Source of the DNA: Marsupella aquatica
Lineage: Eukaryota; Marchantiophyta
Length of the DNA stretch: 64,000 nt
Direction of reading: 5' to 3'
NCBI GenBank assembly: GCA_973895155.1
Contig: OZ316898.1
Coordinates: 7,006,001 to 7,070,000, forward strand
Shown here one piece after another: positions 23,520 through 35,199 of the stretch (within the stretch, counting starts at the first letter, position 1; each line of letters starts with the position of its first letter). The notes under the pieces were generated by a model. The model had not been told where the DNA came from. It searched no databases and saw only the letters and a list, made by a program, of their open reading frames with translations. A program made the position numbers and the translations under genes.

Positions 23520-25930
23520 CAGGGTTCAGAATCTGGTTTAGATCTGATGCGCCCCACGTGGATGAAACAGTTTAGCAACATAGTCACGACACTTCCCCTT
23601 GCAACCGACACGATAATGTACCCTACGTCAGGACGACGTAGTAAGCACACGAGACATACATTCGTAGTGTAAACATCGGCGCGGTAGATCAGTGTTTCTC
23701 TGAACACGGCCTCCAACACTTAGCTGTTTTCTGAGCACCACTAAAGGACTGTAGCTCCATTTGCTTGCTGGATATCTTTTGGCGGTGATATATACACTAC
23801 AGTAAAATAATGTAGAGAGCTTAGGGAGCATCAAGTTAGCACGAAAACTATATTCCAGTAGTAATTAAAATTAAAATTGTCAGTTCATAGTACTGCACTC
23901 GCAACCGGGTGTTGGTGAATGTTGGTGAATTTTACCTCCACCTCCAATACTCTCCAGCCACAGCGTAGATTTTAGGGGATGATTCACTAAGAGATGAGTG
24001 CATATTCTAGCTTTAGCTTGTATTCCGTTTTGACGTTCAGCCTAAAGGAAAGTGTTTCCCCCCAAACCGAGCTGTTGCAACTAAAAAGTTGCCCACGGTG
24101 TGCATAATTATGTAGCCCCCTCCATGTACTCCAATTCAAATAGCGAGGGCAGAATTCTGTTTGCGTTTCTTTCAAGCAAAGACACCTGCGCCAAGTGTCT
24201 GAATTTAAGGACATTAACAGTAGCTCCCTACTTAAGGAAGACGTTTCAGATCAATTTGTTCTCGTGTAGTCATACGAGCATCCCCATCCTGACCTGGACA
24301 ATCTTAAATCTTTGTTGCGACTTCCTTGCCAAAAGCATTTTACATGCTCCCCCGTCTCTCGCCATTTCAAAAACAGGGGCCCAGCACACAAGATGGTGCC
24401 TCCGGCGCTTCTGGTAAGTTTGAGCTCCAGCATCTCGCCAGTATATTGCACTGTTGCTGGACACCTGGATGGCCACGGTAAGACTGAAAATAGTAGCACT
24501 GAAAATGGGGCATGGTAGCACTGACATGGTTACGTTGACCGATGTGGCTGTCCTCTAGATGCTCCTCATCTTTCTTGCTTGGCCCGAGGTCAAAATCACC
24601 ATTCACCCAAATAGCTACAGTAGTGGTGAAACTGGCAACAGGTGACGACAGTGGAGAGTCCACCTTTGGGGTCCACTATGAAGCCCAACATGAAATTATG
24701 GGCTGCAAGCTAGTACTGATTTTGGGTAAAGAGTAAAGATGAGGATGAGATATCGATACAAGGATCATATTTTGGGTTCTCGAAAAGTGAAGAGACGGGA
24801 CAAGTTGATTGTCTGATTTTGGCTATTGTCTAGACAGTACATACTGAGCATCAAGGATATTGACAGACTAACAGGCATGGAGTTAGAATTATACTTTTGA
24901 CTTAATACATTTGTGGTTTGTGGCGTTTCATGGAGTGAATAGACGATGATGGAATTTTTGCCAGCGAGCACAATTGTGGGATCACGATGAATTATACTAA
25001 GCATGATTCAGTGAGCCAGACTGAGCTAGACTGAGCCGGTCTGTGAGGTTCAGAAGTCTTGATTTATCCTGCCTCGGAGAAATTCATCAGCGCCACACGT
25101 ATCGGTGTGTTCCCTTCGGCTGGCCCAATCCAATTTGAAGTAAATTATTTTGACGACTGTATCATTGAGTTTAGTCTGGAATTTGGCAGATTTCACTTCT
25201 TTGGTTTCTTCTCGATATATTTATTGAAGTTCACACGTTGCAATTTATCTTTTGGCCCCTTGTTTGTGTGTCTCAAAAGTTTTCTCCACAACAGAGGACC
25301 AATTATTGCTTCCTTCGTTTACTTGTTGATGGGATTCCTTCTCTCGATCAATACACGACACGCAATTGTCAGCAATCCCATCTGGGCTTTGCTTTGATCC
25401 AAATCCACGGCGGAAGTACTGTGTAAGCTTAGAATTCAGAAGAAATGCCTGGCTGGGACCCTCAATGTTCGATTTAGAGCAACGCGTAGCCGCAGAACCC
25501 ATCCAGGTGATCGAGCAGTTGGTTGTCCCCCTGACCCAGGCCTGCTTCCACGCTTTGGACACAATTGGATGGCAGCCCTGTGTAGAGGTTGGACAAGGCA
25601 GTCTTCCGTATCTTTTGCTCTGTTTCTCCGGTAAACTGCACTCCTATTCCTGCGATGCACAGTAGGCAATAATTTGCTCGTGCTCAATTCGCCACCTCTG
25701 AATTTGTGTCATAAGCAAGCACGCGGTTTCAATTCCCGCGTTCATAGAAGCTCGGCCCTTCTCTGCAACTGATGGGAAGTGCAAGTTGGCGCTCAGACAG
25801 GGATGCTTGCGCACCACGATCATCACGTTCCTATTGAAAAGTTTCGAATTGGACTAGTGTCCATGTATGTAGTTCATCAACTTTATGCACTAGAGCTTGG
25901 ACTTATGCTTCTCTATTGGCTTCACTTTAC
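23520..25930. other. Intergenic DNA without a supported gene
   Basis: Several short ORFs on both strands (for example near 24367-24663 minus and 25366-25665 plus) have mixed coding-like composition but no domain I can name. No RNA gene or terminal repeat pair was seen. Confidence 0.4.
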
Positions 25931-25938
25931 AATTCATC

Positions 25939-26012
25939 ATAAACCCTAAAACTTGGCTTTTCTTATAGTTAGATTTCAATTAGGTTTAGGTCATAAACCC
26001 TAAACCCTAAAC
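25939..26012. repeat. Telomere-like CCCTAAA motif cluster
   Basis: ATAAACCCTAAA occurs near 25940 and TAAACCCTAAACCCTAAAC at 25994-26012, with the opposite-strand word GTTTAGG just before it. This is the plant telomere unit (TTTAGGG) in a few copies, inside a chromosome arm or as a telo-box-type promoter element. No gene start is evident next to it. Confidence 0.7.
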
Positions 26013-27789
26013 TAAGCTGATCTTTGTGCTTTGTCAGTCAGAAAAGAGTTTGAACCAGGCCATGTTGTGATGATAATCTTCTTAAGAATTAGAGCAATTG
26101 GGGGAGGTGGCTATTTTGTCCTCCAGCACTTTGGATGAGAGGTCTAAATGGGCATCCCAAACATGGACACATCAAGCATGGATGTCTGAGTTTCTGCTTA
26201 CATAAAGGTCCTCCGCATGAGAGACACTCACACACTCGTCATCTCTAGACCAGTCACATATATCACTTGAACCTTGGGACCCTTGGCCATTTAAAAAATA
26301 TTTACATTGAAGTTCATATCAAAGCTTGGATGAGCACTGGCTCATGTGCCCATTACATATCTTAAACCACTTCAGACATTTTCTCTTTGTATCTGCTATA
26401 TGCCTTCTTTGACAGAACGATGGATGCATGTATTACCTTGATAAGAAGGAAAGGACTTTTCTTCAGTAGAATGCTTGTCCCCTTTGGAAGTGAGAATGTT
26501 TGCTAGTTAAACCCTTTAATTATGTGCCTCCAAATGGAGATGATGGGATCTCCATCCCAAAACCATTACGCATGCATGGAATCCCCAATATTACTAAACT
26601 TCTGGTATGTATGTTTCTTCAAAGTTCTGTTTATGGTTATGACCAGTAACCCACTCGCCAGCCTGGCTTTGGGGTTATGAGAGTTGGGGCACCTCTTGGA
26701 CAGCTGACTTGGGGATGATGAGATGTGGTATAAAATTTCCATTGAAATTGGGTAAAAACGCACTAGAGGTCACTTTGGGGCTCCATTCTATCAGGCTAAC
26801 CTTCCTCTGGGACTACAGCCTGTCATGGGCAGGGTAATCTTTAAATCTTTAAGGTTTTTCCTTTTTTCAATAGTTAGACAAATTGCAGCCTCCATGAAGG
26901 AAGGAGGAAATGCTAGGAAGATTCCTTATCTGATTTTTGTCATATTCTGACCATTAGATCGCACTATGGTAAAGGATCATCATTAGATTCTGCCAAATGG
27001 AGTCTTTGACTGGGTGGAACTCTGGCTAATGGAGAAACAATCTAGTGAATTTTAGCCAAAGGTGGCCAAGACTTTTAGGGGAGGTGGAATCTGGCAAAAC
27101 TTTGCATCTAAAACATACTCTGGTGGTGGGTTATCCTACAACTTACTCATTTTAAAGATTGCTAATCAGATTTGAGGTAATGCTACCCCTGTCCATTTTC
27201 AAAACTTGGTGGATCCACATCACCATTGTCCTTAACAAACAAGGGGAGAAGTGACTATTTTGTCCTCCCCACAACTTCATGGCCAGTGGTGGTTTAAGAC
27301 GTTTTGGAGAATATAACACTCGATGATGGTCTTCACGCGATTCAAGATCCTGAAAAGCTTTTTGGGGGTTTTTGGAAGCTCCCTTGCCAAACATCCAAAA
27401 TGGATATACAGTGCGGTAGAATTCACAGAGCCGACCAGCAAGGAAGACTTCATCGTAGCACTGAAAATGGCTGAGGTCATCATGTCGTCTCAAACCGGGG
27501 TAACGAGCTTCGGAGAGATTTCAGAACTGAAAAACAACCTGCTTGGATTGATGGGTTTATCCTCCTTGTTCAGTTCGATCAGGCTCGCTGTCATTGTCGG
27601 CCTTCACTAGGGAGCAATCATCTTCTGGGATCCAACCCTCCTTCCCTAGTCTGGCCCGGAATGAAGCTGCATTCGAAATATCTTCATCTGGAGAAGTAGG
27701 GCTTGAGAAGTCCCATCATTGACGGTAGAGCTTCCACAAGCTCGACAAATTTCTGTCGACTGGCGAGATTTGCCTCCGACCTGCATTTT
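26013..27789. other. Intergenic DNA without a supported gene
   Basis: AT-rich spacer. An ORF at 27323-27610 (95 codons) has fairly even amino-acid use but no recognisable motif and no splice-linked partner. Confidence 0.4.
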
Positions 27790-27790
27790 G

Positions 27791-27959
27791 CATCATTCTT
27801 TCATTGCTATCATTAATCATTAATCAGTGGTAATATCTTGCGAGCTGCTCTAGTTCTGTTCCTCCCAGTGAGCGCCATCGACATTCTCCATCATTTTTTC
27901 ATTGTTATTATTCATCAGTGACAATGTCTTACGAGCTGCTCTGGTTCTGTTCCTCCTAG
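27791..27959. repeat. Diverged tandem duplication of ~75 bp with ~95-bp period
   Basis: The stretch 27791-27868 (CATCATTCTTTCATTGCTAT ... CGAGCTGCTCTAGTTCTGTT) recurs at 27889-27959 with substitutions and a deletion. Both copies end in GAGCTGCTCT(A/G)GTTCTGTTCCTCC. Confidence 0.75.
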
Positions 27960-29450
27960 AGAAGACCACGGACAATGCATCCTTCGTCCTTGTTACTCGT
28001 GGTTGTAGGCTGAAATACTGGAACTTCGTGTGCTGTAACAGCTTCGGGGTAGAATCAGTTTTTCGCGACTACTTCCAGAACAGGACCAGGCTGCTCTCGC
28101 TGAAGTGAGGACCGCATTCGTCGATCAGTACAAAAACGAGATTATACCGCATATTTCAATAATTGCCTGTTCGCCTTCCATCGTGCGCCATGATCCTCTA
28201 CACAGTCCATTGTTCATCTTCAGATCTTGAGTTTGCCGGAATTCAAGAATGGAAAATATTGGCAATATGTGATGCACCATTATCAACGATTCAAGGTGTA
28301 TTCTGTTGCTGACTGTGGAAACTCAGCTTCGAAAAAAAGTGTCTCGAACCTATCAAATTCGCTTTCAAATTCAACACCTGGACTAGACCCTCCAGCCCAG
28401 AGACAAAGTGAGGCTGGTCAGCTAGGATTGGCCGACTGAGCTGCACATTGAAGCAAAAACTTTGCGGTTATCGTCGCATAAATCCAATTAGTTCAGGAGG
28501 ATCATTCTGGTCAAAGTTGAAGATCGCATCGAAGACTAAAATGAACACTGGCGTGTGACTGCATATATATCCACAACACGTGAATACATATGATTACAAG
28601 GCACTACTGACGTGTTAATATCAAGTTGCTCTAATTGTTTGTGTTTGCTTTTGCCTCTAGTCAGGGTGGGGATGGGGTGGTGTCGGCAACTAAAGTTTTC
28701 ATGTGGGTCGGTCGTCAGCATGCAGCTCAATTAGCAAATCCAGATGGTAAATTGAAGCGAATTCTATGGGAGCTTACTGTGTTTTGCAAACACTTTTAGG
28801 AGTAACGACAGGCAAGGAATGTAGGTTTTACAGAGGTCCCTTGATGCCGGTCGCGTCGATCCCCTACGTTTGTTGCGGGGAGGGTTTTGAGGGTTCTCTG
28901 TCATTCCCCGACCATGAGGACAAATTTAGTAGAACACGAAAGACATTTATGACAGTTTAAGTTCGCGATTGTGAAATAATCTCATTACTCCCGTTCGTAT
29001 ACGATAAAGACATTGACATGTGGGAAGATTGACTTCACATTGCAACACGTGCTTCATTCACTGTGAGGTTCTGCATCTGTATCGCCGTTGGAAGCACGTT
29101 TGCAACCGCTTCTAGGCTTCGGCAACGACGAGCGGCATTCCACTCCATTCCAAATGACTGATCACTTTGTCCACAGTAAGTCACAGATAGGAAGGTTTCC
29201 TGTGTAGTACGTCACGCGAAAGTGAGATTGGCAGTTAGTTCCTCTCGTCAATTTCGATAGCGCTTTGGTCTGAGTTACAGTGCTATGGTCATCTCTCATT
29301 TTGGTCGCTGATTCGATTGCGAGTATTTCTCATGCCACGTAAATTCGTTGGCAAGTACTTTTCCTTCCTGTTCCACCGATGACAGGCACTGTGACCAATC
29401 CAAAAGGAGAGTTTTCAGCTTGCTTCTTCGGAGTTCCTATTCTTGCAATG
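27960..29450. other. Intergenic DNA without a supported gene
   Basis: Contains a short ORF at 28227-28439 (LPEFKNGKYWQYVMHHYQRF region) that looks somewhat protein-like but matches nothing I know. Otherwise no gene, RNA or terminal repeats were seen. Confidence 0.4.
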
Positions 29451-29451
29451 C

Positions 29452-29596
29452 CAAACTTCGGAAAACTACGCCTCAATCGTGTCTCCCCAAGTGAATTTCT
29501 CGATGCTTTGTCGATCAAGTTTTGGCCAAATCAAACTACACCTGAATCGCGTCTACGTAAGTGAATTTCTTGATTCTTTATGGATCAAGTTTTAGC
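29452..29596. repeat. Tandem duplication of ~72 bp
   Basis: Two units (29452-29526 and 29527-29596) share ACTAC(G/A)CCT(C/G)AATCG(T/C)GTCT, AAGTGAATTTCT and GATCAAGTTTT. They differ by scattered substitutions and small gaps. Confidence 0.75.
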
Positions 29597-31507
29597 CAGA
29601 CCACTCTAGGCCGGACAGGAAGGGGGATAATCCAACAAGAAACACATTGCGTGAAGTCTTGAGAATTCTGCAAATGGGAATATGGCAGAAGTAATGTCGT
29701 ATGAATGCTCTCGAACCGAAACCAGGGTTCAGAAAAGTTTGCCAGCTGAACAGAAGTGATGAATTGAAGTTTTTGTTTTAATATCTTTGTAATGAATATT
29801 TCGGTCTCCTCCGACACAGACACCACCATTTTCGAGACAACACAGTGAGTACATTTCATGAATGAATGACGAGCAGCTTTGGTACTGCGAGTGACATTCA
29901 TTTTCATGAATGATTGTATTCGAACTACGGTACTGTATGTCACTCGCAGTTCATATCTAGCACTCAATGTACTTTGAATTGATACATGATTATCGCTTAT
30001 GAATATTTACCAGAAGTAGAGACAAGACGACTAAATCTTTGTCAACAGAGATGTCCAGCATTGCAACAAAGAAAAGCCCATCTTCCGCATTCAACAAAAC
30101 AAATGCATATCCTCGCATTCTGATTTTGCGAAGGGTAATCTTTGAATGTTGTTAAACGGATGTGGAAAGCGACTGTACAACTCTACCGAAGAATTTCCCA
30201 ACTTCGGCAAGGACACCTTCAAGAGGCCTTCGGTCCTATACCTCGTACCAAGTCACTGAAGTGTCATTTGTCTTCAGAGCAGGTGATTTGAACAGATCGG
30301 CCACTGTATGTATGCTGGAGACGGAGGACTCAATTCCACAACTCAACAAAAATCAAGAATCTACTAATTGTAAACAAGTTAGTAAGCAGATTGAGATGGA
30401 ATGCGTTCTCTACGATAAGTGCTATGTGAAACGAGCTTAACTAAAGCGCTAATCTTTTCTCCCATCCCGATCGTGAACAAACAGAAGACTTCTCCAAAAC
30501 ATGAAAGAAATCCGAATTCAGTCTGGGAGTCTCGACAAGGCGGAGGCAAGGGCGATTGTTGCTCACTATATAATACTTGTCACGGTTCATTCATGCTCTA
30601 CATCGGTCTGTGGTGCGCCTCGTCCTGCAGATTCTGGAAGGTGTGTGACCTGCAGGAATGTAATATTCCTCCTGTTCCGTTCACGGCTCAACTCCAAAGA
30701 GCCTTCCACAATCGGTATTCTAATCTTATTTTCCTTCCGCCAGTAAAGTTATGTCTGTATGACATTGACACAATTCATCTCATTCTGGACCACAATTAAA
30801 ATAATACATTGAGGACGGGCCACGTTTCATCTTTAAGAGCGAAAAGACGTTCTCAAATAGGAACATATGAAGTTCCGGAAAATGCGCCACCGAGTAAGTT
30901 CAATTATTACCCTTCATTTCAAGAGAAGCGTCGCCTGGAATAGGTATTTCTATCTCATTTCCATCCTTTCAGTTGCCTCTAATGTTCGCAAACGATCGCA
31001 ACGAAAACATTGGATTTAGAAGTGATATATTCTTGCATTCGAATAACAGGAGGACAAATCTAGCTGATTGATCAAACATCAAGCACATTTAAAAAATAAA
31101 TAAAGAAGCACTAGACAGGAGTTGGAGGCAAGACTTCAAAAAGCTGGTAAAGATTCGTTCGCATTTTCGAATTATTAACACTCTTTCTCAACGACATTTT
31201 AATCCTAGGGCTAAGTACACAGGAACGTTCCAATTCCGACATGAAAATTTGAAAAACTGAATCTATAACTTGAAAGAGACAAACGAGCCAGGATTACTCC
31301 AGCAAGAGTGATGTCAACCCAGCTTTGCAATTCGAGATCGATTATCCATGCCAAGACAGAATGCCATGTCGGATGGAGAGTATCATCGACAAATTAGCAG
31401 AGTGGCGAGTCTAGAACTGGTGAAATTAATTCAGACATCAATGTGTACTCTACAAAGTGGGAACAACATAAACAGAGGCTAACCTGCCCCATCCATAACT
31501 GCACTGC
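29597..31507. other. Spacer downstream of atpG
   Basis: Contains an inverted repeat (29884-29950). The part next to 31507 should hold the 3' end of the minus-strand atpG transcript. No other gene is supported. Confidence 0.5.
29884..29950. repeat. Perfect 14-bp inverted repeat
   Basis: ACTGCGAGTGACAT at 29884-29897 is the exact reverse complement of 29937-29950, with 39 bases between. A TCATGAATGA word occurs before and inside the loop. It may be a hairpin or the core of a tiny foldback element. Confidence 0.75.
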
Positions 31508-32266
31508 TCATACTTGGAAAGGAATGACTTTGCTGATAATCTCGTCGCTCAAAGCCTGAACCTGCTTGTCAAGGCCCCTCATGGTCTCCTCCTTCTGCTC
31601 CTCCAAATTGGCCAGAGAAACTGCCAGTTCCTTCTCGATCCTAGCCTTCGATTCTTGCAGATTAGTCTCCAAAGCCCCAGCAGTCTCTCTCTTCATGTTG
31701 TTCAGTGCCGCAGTGGTCTCGGCTCTCGCGGCCTTGATGATGGCCTCCGCCTCGTCCTGCAGTTTCTGGATCTCCCCGGAGTTATCCCTCACTCCCACCA
31801 GCTTCTCCCGGATTTCGACGTCCCTCTTGTCCATCACCGCGGCGACGGGCTTGAACCAGATGTTGTCGAGAGCGACCATGAGCAAGAGAAATTCGATGGC
31901 AATGATGGGGAGAGTCAGGTTGAAGTCGAAGATTTTGCCCTTCTCCTCGGCCAGCGCGGGCATTGTGAGGAGCACATTCATAGCCACAATTGCGGCATTC
32001 CTCGCCACGCCATTCCCGCTTAGCGTCGTCCATGCCTCCCGGATAGACTGCTCCAACGCCACCGGCTCCACTTCTCCGCGCTTCGCCTGGACTGTCAGGC
32101 GGGCCACCCTCTGCACGCATGGCAGAGACACCAGACCCGCAATCCTCTGCCCGGAAGCGAAAGAAGCAGCTCCCCGTCTCAGTGACGACGAGCTCGACGC
32201 CACCGATGAGGTTCGTAGAGATGGGACATGAGCTGCCACACCTGTACCGACCGCCATAGCTGCCAT
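31508..32266 (-). CDS. atpG: Chloroplast ATP synthase CF0 subunit b' (subunit II), nuclear-encoded
   Basis: Intronless frame of 252 residues. The protein forms part of the peripheral stalk of the thylakoid F-type ATP synthase, tying the membrane CF0 part to CF1. Residues 1 to ~60 are rich in Ser, Ala, Arg and Val with hardly any acidic residues, as in a chloroplast transit peptide. A second hydrophobic stretch ending PALAEE (about 87-107) resembles a thylakoid-targeting segment. FDFNLTLPIIAIEFLLLMVALD (about 113-134) is the family's membrane helix, followed by a conserved MDKRDVEIREKL block and a long charged coiled coil with repeated Ala/Glu/Lys to the end (ISKVIPFQV). The length is usual for plant AtpG. 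The ATG at 32266 is the first in frame. The gene stands alone in the surrounding spacer. Confidence 0.95.
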   Translation of the reverse strand: MAAMAVGTGVAAHVPSLRTSSVASSSSSLRRGAASFASGQRIAGLVSLPCVQRVARLTVQAKRGEVEPVALEQSIREAWTTLSGNGVARNAAIVAMNVLLTMPALAEEKGKIFDFNLTLPIIAIEFLLLMVALDNIWFKPVAAVMDKRDVEIREKLVGVRDNSGEIQKLQDEAEAIIKAARAETTAALNNMKRETAGALETNLQESKARIEKELAVSLANLEEQKEETMRGLDKQVQALSDEIISKVIPFQV

Positions 32267-34275
32267 GTTTCCTGTCGACGTTCGATATGTTCCTCTTCGG
32301 CACCCTGTCTTTCCTCACACAATCCTTTCTACCTTGCTCTGTTATGCTTCTGTTACTCTCCTCGTCGTCTCGAGCTCTGTGAAAGAACAATCTCTATCGG
32401 CAGTTTCGATGGCCCTCAGAGACACACTCTCTTTCTGCGTATCTCTCCTCTTCCAAAACGCGATCCGTCGAAGGAAAGTGCAAATTGGGATAAGGTGTAT
32501 GTGACCCGAAAAAAATCCACTTTTCGAGATAATTATCGAAAATTACTTAATTTCTTTCTGTTGGAATATTCTAAGAGGGATCTGTTTAGTATGTATTGCG
32601 GCAGGGACCATGAAATTTCACTACAACATTCTGTTTCAAATTATAGCTCGATGCCTTATTTAATTTCTCTTGATTAGATTTGGTTCATTACAATTGATGG
32701 AATGACTTATAAATAAGTGTTTTAGAAAAATTTACTGGGAATATTCCTAAAATATGCATGCCAACTTTTTTCCAAGTTTTCATCAAATCACCTACCTCAA
32801 AGTTTGTCCCAGGAACTCAAATTTTGAGTCATTGAATACTTTTTGGTTGAACTTGATGGTCCCCAGGGTAGAGGAACACTCATAGGCTCCCTTAATTGGC
32901 TTTGTTAAATCAATTAAAATTAACTTATGACAACACTATTGGGAACCTGCTACGGAACCTACGGTAGCTCCTGCCATAGGGAGTGGGAGTCTCAGGCCCC
33001 CAGTACCAGTACTCCTGGAACCCACTAAAAACTCTATTCCTTACATGTTGCGACCTTGGGAGCAGGGGAGGGGCAGCTCTATGCAAGCAAGGAGCAGCAC
33101 ATATCAGGGAGCTGGATTTTATTGAAGGCAAACTTAAGTGGAAGAATCTGGGCTCTTGCTAGTAGGTCATAATTGTTTTCTTGAATTCTTCAGTCTGAAT
33201 GGATTGTACCAGAGTTTCTTACAAAGGTGCACTGTGTGGGTTACATATTTTTGTCTGGCGGTGTTTTTGATCTTTTAAATATAAGCACTCTTCAAAGGAA
33301 CAAAAAGGAAATGATTGGAGGGAGTAGTCTGGCTAAGTCTTGTGATTTTTTTCTGGCAAAGCATATGTCTAAACCAAAGCTCCTATGGATCACTACTATG
33401 TGTGCTCTGATGGACCATTGCAACCTGGATGGACCACTTGGAAATGTTATGTCTCACTCAAATAACACCTTGCATTTGAACAAGTGCTCATCATTTTGGG
33501 TGTCAAAAACAGTTTAGTCCATTTGAGTCCCAAGACCAAACAATGTGGTTGAATTCAGCATCAACTTCATATGTGGCAAATATGTTTGTGCAATTTGGTG
33601 AAATTTCCATGACCAGTCACAATGTCACCTTTACAAGTTTCAGTACCCCAATACTCTTAAAAGAAAATTTCAAACAATACCCCTGCAATGTCTGGCTAGG
33701 CTAAGGTGTAGCTTGCTTCTCAAAGTTGCAGTGTCTCTTTTTGACTAGCAAGGGATCAAGGCCTATATTGCAATGTAGTCTCTTAGCATTTTTGCTTGGT
33801 AAAATTAACAGATTATTCCTACAAGTTGCCAAATTTACCAACACCCCTAAATGTAAATTACTTAAATACACTTCCTATTTCTCTGGAATACAAGTGATCC
33901 TTATGCCAGGAACACTCAATAAGTGCAAAATTTGCTTTACTGCAAGGCCAATCATTCTTGCTCTTTCCCTCAGTGTTATGCAATTATTTCCAGGTCTCCA
34001 CTAGACTGCAAAACTCATAAGTACAAATCTTCTGTAAGTGAAAGTATGATGAGCTTATCGAGAGAGTCGTTACGTAGTTGGGAATACTTAATGATGAATC
34101 TCGACCTTGTTGTCATAGTGAATATTGTAGCACTCATGCAAGAGGATGCAACGTTTCAGGCAGGAGGTTCACGCAGCATTTTAATAAGTGAAAGATTGTC
34201 AATCTTGGACTATTCAAATACTGCAACTCTTGAGGATTCAAAGACACAGATCTCTTTGTGCAAGATTGCCAATGG
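32267..34275. other. Upstream region of atpG and intergenic DNA
   Basis: The promoter of atpG should lie in the first few hundred bases (read leftward). I could not pick out a definite TATA box. The rest is AT-rich with short ORFs and no recognised element. Confidence 0.45.
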
Positions 34276-34376
34276 TGCACTTTTCATGCACTGAAAAACC
34301 CTGTTTAAGGGCTCACCTTGGTTTCCTCCCAAAGTTTGCACTTTGATGCTGAAAACCCTGATTAAGTGTTCACCTA
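34276..34376 (-). repeat. Two inverted copies of the ~58-bp hairpin repeat
   Basis: Read on the minus strand, this stretch gives AGGTGAACACTTAATCAGGG and, about 56 bases further on, AGGTGAGCCCTTAAACAGGG, each followed by the G/A-rich part of the unit seen at 34880-35190 and 40598-40870. The orientation is opposite to those two arrays. Confidence 0.7.
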
Positions 34377-34849
34377 TGGCACATTGTGAGTTGCAGAGGT
34401 CAGTAGCGTGATTGATTGAGAGATATACTTGATGGACCCCTAAATTGAAATGTCTTCCACGATAGACCCCATGAGCTTTTGGGTACATTGCTTTGACATC
34501 TATCAACGATCACTCATGGTCCATCAAGTAACACTTGCATTTTGGGGGTGCATCAAGTATCTCTCTAGTGATTGATTTCAAAGGGTGAGTAGTGATTGCT
34601 GGCATCTTCTGTTTTAGTCAGAGCTATAAAAGACAAGGCCAACCAAAAGGTGTTCGGGCTATGCCAATTCCTCGGTCGTCATTAGGTAATCTTGATTTTG
34701 TGATGCAGGATTAATATGCAGATGAATAAAATAGCTTACTTGGACTTTTAACAGTGATTTGCCTCACCCAGTCTACTTATGGTAGCTCATGTGCTCTGCC
34801 TAAGTGGCAGTCTACAGTCAGTAGGCCTCTCTCCAGATTCCTTATGAAA

Positions 34850-35195
34850 AACACTCTCTAAGTGTATACTATGGAGAAGGTATTGAAAACAGAGTTTGCC
34901 GTCTCTGAGCGCACACTCCAGGAAGAAGCTGAAGGTGAACACTTAAACAGGGTTTGCAGTTTTTAAGTGCACACATGGGGAAGAAGCCAAAGGTGAACAC
35001 GTAGACAGGGTTTGCAGTGTTTAAGTGTACACATGGGGAAGAAGCCAAAGGTGAACACGTAGACAGGGTTTTGCAGTTTTAAGTGCACACATGGGGAAGA
35101 AGCCAAAGTGAACACGTAGACAGGGTTTGCAGATTTTAAGCGCACACATGGGGGAAGAAGGAACACATAGACAGGGTTTGCAGTCATTAAGAACA
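34850..35195 (+). repeat. Tandem array of a ~58-bp hairpin repeat (array 1)
   Basis: About five to six units, with GTGAACAC starting near 34935, 34993, 35051, 35108 and 35160. The unit is GGTGAACAC(T/G)TA(A/G)ACAGGG, then TTTGCAGT, TTTAAGTGCACACATGGGG and AAGAAGCCAAA. GTGAACACTTAAA and TTTAAGTGCACAC are near-perfect reverse complements, so each unit can fold. The array lies about 1.6 kb before the Harbinger transposase remnant. Confidence 0.85.
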
Positions 35196-35199
35196 CTGT

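Noticed and set aside
24367-24663. Minus-strand ORF (IWVNGDFDLGPSKKDEEH region)
   Set aside because: Looks protein-like in part, but I could not link it to a family or to neighbouring exons.
27323-27610. ORF of 95 codons with even amino-acid use
   Set aside because: No recognisable motif, no splice-linked exons and no start context; cannot be supported as a gene.
31514-32231. Long plus-strand ORFs opposite atpG
   Set aside because: They are antisense shadows of the well-supported atpG coding sequence.
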